Of a stretch of 64,000 bases of DNA, positions 53,133 to 61,306 are shown in pieces. The notes under the pieces are model-generated. The model saw only the letters and a list, made by a program, of their open reading frames with translations, had not been told where the DNA came from and searched no databases. Where the stretch lies: contig NZ_JANGEY010000003.1 in assembly GCF_024451105.1 (NCBI RefSeq), positions 62,001 to 126,000 on the forward strand, written 5' to 3'. Position numbers and translations under genes: made by a program. Positions within the stretch are counted from its first letter, which is position 1. Every line of letters starts with the position of its first letter. This stretch comes from Stutzerimonas stutzeri (GTDB lineage: Bacteria; Pseudomonadota; Gammaproteobacteria; Pseudomonadales; Pseudomonadaceae).

Positions 53133-53732
53133 ATGAAAATCCTGCAGATCAACGCCAGCGCCCGCTCCAGCGGTGCCAACTCCACCCGCCTGGCCGATGC
53201 CATCACCGCCCGCCTCAAGGCGCTGAACCCGGGCGCCGTGGTCGAGCTGCGCGACCTGGCCAGCCACCCGCATCCGGTGCTGGACGAGGCCACCCTCGGC
53301 GCGCTGTTCACCCCGGCCGAGCAGCGCAGCGCCGAGCAGGCGGCCCGCGTGGCCCTGGATGACGCGCTGATCGCTCAGGTGCAGTCGGTCGACGTCATTG
53401 TCCTCGGCGTGCCGATGTACAACTTCGGCGTACCGGTGCAGCTGAAGACCTGGCTGGACGCCATCGCCCGCGCCGGCGTGACCTTCCGCTACACCGAGAA
53501 CGGCCCGGAAGGCCTGCTCAAGGGCAAGAAGGTCTATGTGGCCCTGGCACGCGGCGGCATGTACCGCGACACCCCGGCCGACTCGCAGGTGCCCTACCTG
53601 AAGACCATCCTCGGTTTCCTCGGCCTGACCGACGTCGATTTCGTCTACGCCGAAGGGCTGGCAATGGGCGCTGAAGGCGCTGACAAGGCCTTCTCTGCCG
53701 CCGATGCCCGCATCGCCGAACTGATCGCCTGA
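53133..53732 (+). CDS. azoR: FMN-dependent NADH-azoreductase
   Basis: A 199-residue flavodoxin-like reductase: [17 protein letters not shown] phosphate loop, [20 protein letters not shown] (FMN-binding family signature) and [12 protein letters not shown]. Reduces quinones and azo compounds by two-electron transfer. The pirin/azoreductase pairing is common and suggests electrophile defence. Confidence 0.9.
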   Translation: MKILQINASARSSGANSTRLADAITARLKALNPGAVVELRDLASHPHPVLDEATLGALFTPAEQRSAEQAARVALDDALIAQVQSVDVIVLGVPMYNFGVPVQLKTWLDAIARAGVTFRYTENGPEGLLKGKKVYVALARGGMYRDTPADSQVPYLKTILGFLGLTDVDFVYAEGLAMGAEGADKAFSAADARIAELIA

Positions 53733-53829
53733 TGCAGGATGCCGGGAGGCATGGACAACGCCGCCTCCCGGCAAGCCGCTGTAGAGGGGCAGGTCTGCCG
53801 CTCGCTGCCTCAAGCACAGGAGCATGCTC

Positions 53830-54045
53830 ATGGCGAATCCACACCTCAAGACACCCTGCGTTGGACGGTGTTCCACCGTGTATGACAGACCTGGTCTGCC
53901 GGGTTGCAAGCGCTTCGATCACGAGGTCGTGGATTGGAGTCGCTATGACGAGCAAGCGAAGAAAGCCGTCCTGGGCTACTTGGCCCAGGCCCCCCGTCTG
54001 CGCTCACATGACCTGCGACCGATCACCTGGCAGAGACGAGAATGA
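53830..54045 (+). CDS. DUF1289-family small protein
   Basis: A 71-residue protein with the DUF1289 pattern: TPCVGRCSTVYDRPGLPGCKRF, a C-x3-C ... C-K-R motif, then the VVDW box. Start at 53830 chosen because GGAG sits 7 bp upstream; the ATG at 53824 is too close to it. Function unknown; cysteines may bind a metal. The stop overlaps the next ATG by 4 bp. Confidence 0.82.
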   Translation: MANPHLKTPCVGRCSTVYDRPGLPGCKRFDHEVVDWSRYDEQAKKAVLGYLAQAPRLRSHDLRPITWQRRE

Positions 54046-54686
54046 AGTTACGGAGTGAAAGCTGCGTCAGCGAAGGCTGCAAGTACGGGATATCCCCCAG
54101 CGACAAAGGATTTCCCCAAGGCATCGCCAGGGCATTGCTGGCAGGCCTGCTGTGCCTGCTGGGCAGCGCGGAGGGCATTGCAGCGCCCGTGCCGCTGCAG
54201 GTGCCTGGTCACCTGAAGCTGATCGACCCGTTGGATCGCCCTGCGGACGGCTACTGTCTCGACATCGTCGGCTCCGGCCAGTACATCCGCTTCGACATGC
54301 CGCTGACTGCCCACAACTGCAAGCCGGGGCTGTACCACGACGAGGCGGTCGTCCTCGAGGCGAACGGCTACATCCGCTTTCCGGCGTACAACCGCTGCTT
54401 GACCGCCGCCGGCCTCAATGGCCGCGCCTTGCCGGGCGCCGCGCTGATTCCGCGTGGCTGCGGCGAGCGCAGTCCATTCCTCGAAGCCGAGCGCCTGCAG
54501 ATCTTCCGCCTGCACGACAACGGTCAGGTCGAACTCGAAGGCTCGGGACTCTGCCTGACGGCGGGGCACAAGTCCGACTCGACCTTTGCCAGCGACCACC
54601 GCTGGCGAGCCCTGTTCCTGGAGGAGTGCGCTTCCGCCGAGCCGAGCCGATCGCGCTGGCAGTTCAGCGTTCCGCAGAACCTTTGA
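54042..54686 (+). CDS. Predicted secreted protein, possibly beta-trefoil
   Basis: A 214-residue protein that begins with a long polar stretch, a hydrophobic segment (RALLAGLLCLLGSAEGIAA, about 30-48) and a likely cleavage site before PVPL. The mature part has repeated blocks with DxxxGYCLDIV, YNRCLTAAG and GSGLCLTAG, each followed by a cysteine-containing turn, reminiscent of ricin-type beta-trefoils. I do not recognise a specific family. Translation is coupled to DUF1289 by ATGA. Confidence 0.6.
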   Translation: MKLRSESCVSEGCKYGISPSDKGFPQGIARALLAGLLCLLGSAEGIAAPVPLQVPGHLKLIDPLDRPADGYCLDIVGSGQYIRFDMPLTAHNCKPGLYHDEAVVLEANGYIRFPAYNRCLTAAGLNGRALPGAALIPRGCGERSPFLEAERLQIFRLHDNGQVELEGSGLCLTAGHKSDSTFASDHRWRALFLEECASAEPSRSRWQFSVPQNL

Positions 54687-54704
54687 CCCTGCGCCGAGGC
54701 AGGC

Positions 54705-55094
54705 ATGCTTGAAATCCGCAAGGCCGGCGAGCGGGGCACCACCAGCCTCGGCTGGCTCAAATCCCGTCACAGCTTCTCGTTCGATGCCTACCGGAATCCC
54801 GACGAGAACGGTTTTTCCGATCTGAAGGTGATCAATGACGATCGCGTGGCGGGTGGCAAAGGCTTCCCCCAGCATCCGCATCGCGACATGGAGATCCTCT
54901 CGTATGTCCTGCAAGGCGCCTTGAAGCACAGGGACACACTGGACCATGGATCACCGCTGGGCCTGAACGGCATGATCAAGATTTATAACCTGGCGGGCGA
55001 GCAGCTCCGACAGGACTCAAGGCGTTCGGCCTTCAGCAGGCTGCCGTCACAACTATCGGCAAGCGGGAAGAGGTCAGTATGGGGTTGCTCGTAG
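54705..55094 (+). pseudogene. Truncated pirin gene
   Basis: The first 85 or so codons match the N-terminus of the intact pirin at 52382 (for example [41 protein letters not shown]). After about 54960 the similarity ends and the frame runs through unrelated sequence into the next gene. The second cupin half is gone. Confidence 0.8.
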
Positions 55095-56059
55095 ACGGCC
55101 AGTGGGTCGACCAGTGGTATGACACCGAGTCCACCGGTGGCAAGTTCGTCCGTAGCACGGCGCAGTTTCGCAACTGGATCACGTTCGACGGACGCCCCGG
55201 GCCGAGCGGCGAGGGCGGTTTCGCGGCACAGCCCGGGCGCTATCACCTGTATGTATCACTGGCCTGCCCCTGGGCTCATCGCACGTTGATCTTCCGGGTA
55301 CTGAAAGGGCTCGAAAACCTGATCAGCGTGTCCATCGTCAATCCGTACATGGCCGAACACGGTTGGACCTTCATGCCGGGGCCGGGTGTCGTCGCCGATC
55401 CGGTCGGGCAGGCACGCTACCTCCATGAGGTTTACCTCCGTGCTTGCGCCGACTACAGCGGTCGGGTGACTGTCCCGGTACTGTGGGACCTGCAGCGCAA
55501 CACCATTGTCAGCAACGAATCGTCGGAAATCATCCGGATGCTGAATTCGGCCTTCGACGGGGTTGGTGCTTGTCCCGGCGATTACGCGCCGGTCGACTTG
55601 TTGCCGCAGATTGACGAGCTCAACGCCCACATCTACGACACCATCAACAATGGCGTCTACAAGGTCGGCTTCGCCACCGACCAGCAGGTGTACGAGCGGG
55701 AGGTGGTAGCGCTATTTGCGTCGCTCGATGCCCTTGAGGCACGGCTATCCGCGCAGCGCTACTTGCTGGGTGCGCGTATCACCGAGGCCGACTGGCGCCT
55801 GTTCACCACCCTGTTGCGCTTTGACGCGGTCTATCACGGTCATTTCAAGTGCAATCTGCGGCGTTTGAGCGACTATCCGAACCTATGGGCCTACACCCGC
55901 GAGCTCTATCAATGGCCCGGTGTGTCCGCTACGGTGAACTTGCAGCACATCAAGGAACACTATTACCGCAGCCACGGCACCATCAATCCGAATGGAATCG
56001 TCCCGCTGGGACCTGTCCTGGATCTGGCGCGGCCCCATGGGCGTGACTTGCTGGGCTGA
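55079..56059 (+). CDS. Glutathionyl-hydroquinone reductase (GST omega-like, YqjG family)
   Basis: A 326-residue member of the Xi-class glutathione transferases. The catalytic cysteine is in SLACPWAHR (about residue 63), the GSH-binding N-terminal domain includes VPVLWD and the SNESSEII box, and the helical C-terminal domain ends with the conserved [19 protein letters not shown]. The enzyme removes glutathione from glutathionyl-hydroquinones. The ATG follows AAGAGG. Confidence 0.92.
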   Translation: MGLLVDGQWVDQWYDTESTGGKFVRSTAQFRNWITFDGRPGPSGEGGFAAQPGRYHLYVSLACPWAHRTLIFRVLKGLENLISVSIVNPYMAEHGWTFMPGPGVVADPVGQARYLHEVYLRACADYSGRVTVPVLWDLQRNTIVSNESSEIIRMLNSAFDGVGACPGDYAPVDLLPQIDELNAHIYDTINNGVYKVGFATDQQVYEREVVALFASLDALEARLSAQRYLLGARITEADWRLFTTLLRFDAVYHGHFKCNLRRLSDYPNLWAYTRELYQWPGVSATVNLQHIKEHYYRSHGTINPNGIVPLGPVLDLARPHGRDLLG

Positions 56060-56140
56060 CGCGATTGCCAGCACCTTTCTGCGAACAGATAGCTAGATCA
56101 GCGGATCCGCGCTGCGACCAGCCACTCCGCCAAATGGGAT

Positions 56141-56156
56141 TAGTCTCCCCAGACGA
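56141..56156. promoter_or_regulatory. Candidate operator before the hydroxysteroid dehydrogenase
   Basis: TAGTCTC-CC-CAGACGA is a near-dyad that keeps TAGTC and GACGA of the shared palindrome, 85 bp before the gene. Confidence 0.5.
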
Positions 56157-56240
56157 TGTAGCCCCTCCCACCCGTTGCAACAATCGAATCCAGTCGATTG
56201 CGCGCTCGATCCGCGCTGATCCAGCAACGGGAGAACAACA

Positions 56241-56999
56241 ATGAAACGAGTCGAAGGCAAGGTGTGCATCGTGACCGGCGCCGCCAGTGGCATCGGTCTG
56301 GAGGACGCCAGATTGCTGGCCCGCGAGGGGGCTAGGGTGGTGCTCACCGACCTCAACCAGGAGGCCGGCCAGCGTGCGGCCGCCGAGATCGGCGGCGACG
56401 CCCTGTTCATCCGCCACGACATCGCCAGCGAGGCCGACTGGCAGCGGGTGATCGACACCACCCTGGAAACCTTCGGCCGCCTCGACGTGCTGGTCAACAA
56501 CGCCGCCATCCTCGCCGTCGGCACCATCGAGGACACCTCGCTGGAGCTGTTCCAGAAGGTGCAAGGCATCAACAGCGCCGGCTACTTCCTCGGCTGCAAG
56601 TACGCGGTGCTGGCGATGAAGGAAACCGGCGGCGGCTCGATCGTCAACATGTCGTCGATGGCGGCGCTGGGCGGCATGCCGGCGTTCTGCGCCTACTCGG
56701 CGTCCAAGGGCGCGGTGGCGGCGATGACCCGCTCGATCGCCCTGCACTGCAAGCAGCAGGGCTACCGCATCCGCTGCAACAGCGTGCATCCGGACGGCGT
56801 CAACACGCCGATGACCAGCGCCCTGCACGGCGGCCAGCCGATTCCCCAGGCCGAGCTGGAGAAAGACCCGAAGAACCGCATGTGCGCGCCGCTGGACATC
56901 GCCAACGTGGTGCTGTTCCTCGCCTCGGACGAGTCGCGCTTCATCAACGGCGCGGAGATCCGCGTCGACAATGCCCAACTGATCGGTGGTTCCGCCTGA
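56241..56999 (+). CDS. 3beta/17beta-hydroxysteroid dehydrogenase
   Basis: A 252-residue SDR that aligns with the Comamonas testosteroni 3beta/17beta-HSD: FIRHDIASEADW versus FVRHDVSSEADW, AMKETGGGSIVNM, YSASKGAV, KQQGYRIRCNSVHPDG and FLASDES. Cofactor loop TGAASGIG, catalytic S139, Y152, K156. It would oxidise testosterone- or dehydroepiandrosterone-type alcohols. Candidate operator upstream; strong terminator downstream. Confidence 0.88.
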   Translation: MKRVEGKVCIVTGAASGIGLEDARLLAREGARVVLTDLNQEAGQRAAAEIGGDALFIRHDIASEADWQRVIDTTLETFGRLDVLVNNAAILAVGTIEDTSLELFQKVQGINSAGYFLGCKYAVLAMKETGGGSIVNMSSMAALGGMPAFCAYSASKGAVAAMTRSIALHCKQQGYRIRCNSVHPDGVNTPMTSALHGGQPIPQAELEKDPKNRMCAPLDIANVVLFLASDESRFINGAEIRVDNAQLIGGSA

Positions 57000-57060
57000 T
57001 TCGGCGCAGCGACTGCAAACCCAGTGCGTGCTGACAGGTCTGTCGCTCTGTCACCCTTTC

Positions 57061-57084
57061 CCCGGCCGCTGGCCGGGTTTTTTT
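57061..57084 (+). terminator. Strong rho-independent terminator
   Basis: CCCGGCC-GCT-GGCCGGG followed by seven T. Confidence 0.92.
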
Positions 57085-57136
57085 GCTTTCCGCCAGGCTA
57101 GCCCGGTGAGGGCGTTGCCCGCCACGAGGGAATCCC

Positions 57137-58336
57137 ATGCAGGCTGCCGCTGACTTCGAACGCCCGCTCGCGCCATCCGCGGCCACCGGCGTCGCCGAGC
57201 TGCCCGAGCTGATCGGCCTGGTCTACGAGGGCCTGAACGAAGCCCGGCCCTGGGCCGCGCTGGCCGAACGCCTGCGCCAGGTGCTGGCGGCGCGGAATGT
57301 CACGGTCACCCTGCTGCACGCCGAGGACCGGCCGACCGACATCCAGGTGATGGCGCTCGAGGAGGGCGACGACACCGACTGGCTGCAGGCGGAGCAGGTC
57401 TATCGCGAGCGTTTCGCGCATATCGAGATGGTCGACCCGAAGTCGCTGAACCCGGGCGATGTGCTCGTCTTCGGCCCGCGCGACGTGGAGCCGGAGTGCG
57501 CCGCGCACATGGTCTTCCTCAACCTCGCCAGCTGCCTGCGCACCTGCTTCGCCGAGCCCGGCGGCATGCGCTGCTGGATCGACGCGATCCGCGGAAGGAG
57601 CGAGCCGGAGCAGCCCTTTGCGGCCGGCGAGCTGGCGCTGATCCGGGCGCTGCTGCCCCATCTCACCCGCGCCCTCGGCCTCTACGCCAGGCACAAGCGC
57701 CAGGAGGCGGAACGGGCGATCTACGAGGGCTGCCTGGATCATCTGCTGCTCGGCTGCCTGCTGCTCGATGGCGATGGCCGGCTGCTCTGCGCGAACCGGG
57801 CCGCCCGGGCCATCGTCGACAGGCACCGCGGCATCGAGTTCAGCCACGGGCGGCTGCAGCTGCAGGACCGCGCGGCCCAGCAGGCGCTGGAGCGGGCGAT
57901 AGCCCAGGCCGTCGCGGCCGGCGCGCGCGAGGGCGGGCAGTGTCGCGGCGAACTGGTGCGCCTGCCGGCCCGCGACGGCGTGCTGCTGGGCATGCTGGCG
58001 ACCCCGGCGCCGCTGCTGGACTACTACTACCAGGGCCGGCACGTGCCGAGCGCGATCATCTACCTCTCGGAGCTGACCGAGAGCCTGGCCATGCGGCCGC
58101 TCGCCGGCGGCTCCGCGGCGGAGCCGATTGCCCGGCTGCTCGACCTGACCCGCCAGGAAGCCCGGCTGGCCGCGTTGCTGGCCGGCGGCCAGAGCATCAG
58201 CGAGGCGGCCGCGCAGATGGGCATCGCGGTCACCGCCGCGCGCAACTACTCGAAGAACATCTACGCCAAGCTCGGCATCAAGGGCCAGACCGACCTGGTG
58301 CGCATCCTGCTCAAGAGCTTCGCCCTGTTGCGCTGA
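57137..58336 (+). CDS. LuxR-type transcriptional regulator, TeiR-like (regulator 2)
   Basis: A 399-residue regulator with the same architecture and length as regulator 1 (7540): an N-terminal sensory region, a central segment with the DYYYQGRHVPSAIIYL stretch, and a C-terminal LuxR helix-turn-helix (LTRQEARLAALLAGGQSISEAAAQMGIAVTAARNY-type, residues about 335-385). Similarity to regulator 1 is clear only in parts, so its ligand may differ. It is followed by an FAD oxidoreductase with a perfect palindrome between, which may be its own operator. Confidence 0.82.
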   Translation: MQAAADFERPLAPSAATGVAELPELIGLVYEGLNEARPWAALAERLRQVLAARNVTVTLLHAEDRPTDIQVMALEEGDDTDWLQAEQVYRERFAHIEMVDPKSLNPGDVLVFGPRDVEPECAAHMVFLNLASCLRTCFAEPGGMRCWIDAIRGRSEPEQPFAAGELALIRALLPHLTRALGLYARHKRQEAERAIYEGCLDHLLLGCLLLDGDGRLLCANRAARAIVDRHRGIEFSHGRLQLQDRAAQQALERAIAQAVAAGAREGGQCRGELVRLPARDGVLLGMLATPAPLLDYYYQGRHVPSAIIYLSELTESLAMRPLAGGSAAEPIARLLDLTRQEARLAALLAGGQSISEAAAQMGIAVTAARNYSKNIYAKLGIKGQTDLVRILLKSFALLR

Positions 58337-58349
58337 GCCGCGCTGCCGG

Positions 58350-58367
58350 CAGTACCAGCTGGTACTG
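58350..58367. promoter_or_regulatory. Perfect 18-bp palindrome, a second operator type
   Basis: CAGTACCAG-CTGGTACTG is an exact dyad between LuxR regulator 2 and the oxidoreductase, 102 bp before the latter's start. It differs in half-site from the TAGTCCG sites. Confidence 0.65.
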
Positions 58368-58468
58368 GAGCGCCGCTTCCCCTCCTCACTAGCATCGAAA
58401 CCGCTGCGCCAGGCCGTGCCGGGCGCAGTCCGCAGCGTGTGCTGCGCAGCGAATTCGAGGAGGCGGCA

Positions 58469-59836
58469 GTGAGCTGGAGAGGGTATCGAAGTGCGGCGGT
58501 GGGGCAGGTGGCGGTGTTTCCGGCCGCGGACGCCTACGAGTCGGGGGTAGTGCCGATCCGCTTCAGCGGCTGGCTGCTGCCGGGGGAAATGCCGGCCTAT
58601 CCGGCCCTGGATCGGGACATCGAGGCCGACGTGGTGGTGGTCGGCGCCGGGCTGGCCGGCGCTGCGCTGGCCCTGCGCCTGGCCGAGCAGGGTGTCGCCG
58701 TCGTGGTGCTGGAGGCCGAGCAGCCGGGCAGCGGCGCCTCCGGGCGCAACGCCGGGCACGTGCAGCCCTATCTGGGCTCGTTCGAGCCGCTGCGCGCCCA
58801 TGCCGACGGTGGGCGGCGCTTCATCGACTACTTCATCGAGCACCGCAATGTGGTCTTCGAGCTGTGCGGCAAGCATGGGCTGCGGGCCGATGCGGCCCGG
58901 TGCGGCATGGTCGATGCGGCCAGCCGCCGGCACGCCGCGCTCGAGGCCAAGGTGAAGAAGTGGCAGGCCTTCGGTTACGAGGTGGAGACGGTCGGCGCCG
59001 CGCGCCTCAAGGAGCTGCTCGGCACCGACGCCTACAGCCATGGCATCCACTGGCGCGAAGGCGGACGGGTCAATCCGTTCCTGTTCACCAACGGCATGAT
59101 CGCCGCCGCCGTGGGCCTCGGCGCCCGGGTCTACGGCAACTCCGGCGTGGTGGGCTGCGAGCGCAGCGGCGCGGCCTGGCGGGTGCGCACCGCCGTCGGC
59201 AGCGTGCGTACCCAGCAGGTGGTGCTGTGCACCAATGGCCACGTCGGCAACGGTTTCTTCCCGGAGCTGGCGCGTACCCAGTTCCCGCTGGTGGCCTGCG
59301 GCCTGGCGACCCGGCCGCTGCCCCAGGCGGCGCTGGAGATCATCAATCCGGCGCGGGTCGCGCTCATGCAGTATCCGGCCGGCCTGTATCCCTTGGTCAT
59401 CGACGGGCGCAACCGCCTGATCACCGCGACCATCCCGGCCGCCGGCCGCGCGCAGCGGGCGGCGGAGCACTTCGCCTACTTCCTGCGCTACCTGCGGCGC
59501 ACCTACCCGCAGCTCGGCGGCACGCGCATCGAGCTGGAGTCCTACTGGACGGGGATGACCGCCAATTCGTCCTCGGTCTACGACGCCTGCTACCCGAAGC
59601 TGTACCGGGTCGCCGATGGCGTGCTGGCGCTGAACAACTTCGGCTCCTGGGGCAACGTCCTCGGCCCGCTGCTGGGCGTCAACCTGGCCGATGCACTGGT
59701 CGGCGGCTGCCTGGCCAACTGCCTGCTGCCGCTGGAAACCCCCAGGGCCGTGCAGTTTCCCGGCCTGTTCGAAACCAAGATCCGCCGCGTGCTGATCCCG
59801 GCGGCGCGCTGGGCCGACCGCTTCAACCTCGTCTGA
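58469..59836 (+). CDS. FAD-dependent oxidoreductase (DAO family)
   Basis: A 455-residue flavoprotein of the DadA/D-amino-acid-oxidase superfamily: FAD motif VVVGAGLAGAALALRLAE (about residue 55), then GSGASGRNAGHVQP, a FAD-binding segment typical of glycine/sarcosine oxidase-like enzymes, and the C-terminal LNNFGSWGNVLGPLLG. GTG start at 58469 with GAGGAGG 5 bp upstream; an earlier in-frame GTG at 58439 has no such site. Substrate unknown; amines or amino acids are usual for the family. The downstream gap holds repeat J. Confidence 0.78.
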   Translation: MSWRGYRSAAVGQVAVFPAADAYESGVVPIRFSGWLLPGEMPAYPALDRDIEADVVVVGAGLAGAALALRLAEQGVAVVVLEAEQPGSGASGRNAGHVQPYLGSFEPLRAHADGGRRFIDYFIEHRNVVFELCGKHGLRADAARCGMVDAASRRHAALEAKVKKWQAFGYEVETVGAARLKELLGTDAYSHGIHWREGGRVNPFLFTNGMIAAAVGLGARVYGNSGVVGCERSGAAWRVRTAVGSVRTQQVVLCTNGHVGNGFFPELARTQFPLVACGLATRPLPQAALEIINPARVALMQYPAGLYPLVIDGRNRLITATIPAAGRAQRAAEHFAYFLRYLRRTYPQLGGTRIELESYWTGMTANSSSVYDACYPKLYRVADGVLALNNFGSWGNVLGPLLGVNLADALVGGCLANCLLPLETPRAVQFPGLFETKIRRVLIPAARWADRFNLV

Positions 59837-59884
59837 GCCGGTGCCCGCGCAGCCAATGCCTGGCTGCAGGGCAGGTAATCCGTT

Positions 59885-59941
59885 GTAGGGGCGAATTCAT
59901 TCGCCAAAGCGCGCCGTCAAGGCGAATGAATTCGCCCCTGC
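59885..59941. repeat. Inverted-repeat element J
   Basis: 21-base arms with one outer mismatch (right arm ends GCCCCTGC). Loop AAAGCGCGCCGTCAA, reverse orientation. Confidence 0.88.
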
Positions 59942-60016
59942 GGACCGGGCAATGGGCGTCATGCAATTGCCCTGCGCCTTGCAGAAGAACAACAACCAGA
60001 GAAGAAGGAAACAAGC

Positions 60017-61207
60017 ATGAAAGTCCTGCTATTGGGCTGCGGCAACGTGGGCGCCAACGTGGCGCGCCAGCTGGTGCCGCGCCACCCCGAGCTGGAATGC
60101 GTGGTCGGCGACCTCGACCTCGCCGTCGCCGAGCAGCTCGCCGCCGAGCTGGGCCCGCGGGTGCGCGGCGTGCGCGCCGACGTGCGCGACCCCGCCCGCC
60201 TGGACGAGCTGCTCGACGGGGTGGACCTGGTGTTCAACGCCGTGGGGCCGTTCTACCGCAGCGCCGTGCCGGTCATCGAGGCCGCGTTGCGCGCGCGGGT
60301 CGACTACCTCGACATCAACGACGACCACGACGTGGCCGAGCAGCTGTTCCTCGAGCCGTCCTGGCATCTGCGCGCGCTGCAGGCCGGGATCAAGCTGGTC
60401 ATCGGCTGCGGCTCGACGCCGGGGCTGACCAACGTGATGGCCCGGCTGCTCGCCGACCGCCTGGACAGGGTGCGCGAGATCCACCTGGCCACCGCCGTGC
60501 CCTTCGTGCCGGGCCTGCTGTCGCCGGCGGTGGTCGACCACATGATGCACATCACCGCCGGCGAGGTGGTGCAGTTCGTCGACGGCGCGTACCGCAAGAT
60601 GCCGGGCTGGGGCGGCCGGCTGGAGGTGCCCTATGCCGCGCCGTTCAAGGCCTATCCGTCGTTCTTCATCGGCCACGGCGAAACCGTCACCCTGCCGCAC
60701 TTCATCAGGGGCCTGGAGCAGGTGACCAACCGCATCGCCTTCTTCCCCGAGGCCGGCGCGCAGATCTGGCGCTCGCTGATCGACCTGGGGCTGGGCAATC
60801 CCGAGGTGATCGAGGGCCTCGGCATCTCGCCGCTGAAGTTCCTCACCCGGCACCTGGCCAGCGAGGCCGGCGCCAGGAGCGTGAGCGTCGACCTCTCCGA
60901 CGAGCCCTGGGCGGTCGCCTCGCGGGTCGAGGTGGTCGGCGAGCGCGCCGGCGCCGAGGTGCGCTGCGTGCTCGAGCACCACCTGGACCTGCCCACCGAG
61001 CAGGCCGCGGACAGCACCGCCGACCCGACGCCGACCTGCGCGCGCCTGGCCATCGAGGCCTGGCTGGCCGGTGGCGTCACCGGGCAGGGCCTGCTGGCGC
61101 CCGAGGTCTGCCTGGATGCCGAGGCCTACGTGCGCGCCTTCGCCGGCGAAACCGGCGGCCGGCTGATCGAGAGCGAAACGGCGCTCAGGCGCGACCGCTA
61201 CGCCTGA
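60017..61207 (+). CDS. Saccharopine dehydrogenase-like NAD(P)-binding protein
   Basis: A 396-residue protein with an N-terminal Rossmann fold (LLGCGNVGANVARQL) and the saccharopine-dehydrogenase pattern: VRADVRDPARLDELL, VFNAVGPFYRSAVPVIEAAL, DYLDINDD and GCGSTPGLTNVMA. The lysine-pathway enzymes have the same fold, but many family members act on other substrates. The neighbours (a DAO-type oxidoreductase before, a DUF1329/DUF1302 transport pair after) do not define one. Confidence 0.8.
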   Translation: MKVLLLGCGNVGANVARQLVPRHPELECVVGDLDLAVAEQLAAELGPRVRGVRADVRDPARLDELLDGVDLVFNAVGPFYRSAVPVIEAALRARVDYLDINDDHDVAEQLFLEPSWHLRALQAGIKLVIGCGSTPGLTNVMARLLADRLDRVREIHLATAVPFVPGLLSPAVVDHMMHITAGEVVQFVDGAYRKMPGWGGRLEVPYAAPFKAYPSFFIGHGETVTLPHFIRGLEQVTNRIAFFPEAGAQIWRSLIDLGLGNPEVIEGLGISPLKFLTRHLASEAGARSVSVDLSDEPWAVASRVEVVGERAGAEVRCVLEHHLDLPTEQAADSTADPTPTCARLAIEAWLAGGVTGQGLLAPEVCLDAEAYVRAFAGETGGRLIESETALRRDRYA

Positions 61208-61252
61208 GGGACGTCCCGCCCGCCTGCGTGTCGGGCAGCGACGAATGGAAAC

Positions 61253-61277
61253 GGCCCGCTCCCCATCGGGAGCGGCC
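61253..61277 (+). terminator. Hairpin before the second DUF1329 gene
   Basis: GGCCCGCTCCC pairs with GGGAGCGGCC around CATC, with one bulge. No T-run follows; it may mark an mRNA end or a leader structure. Confidence 0.4.
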
Positions 61278-61306
61278 TGGTGCACAACAAGAACAAGAGG
61301 CAAGCC

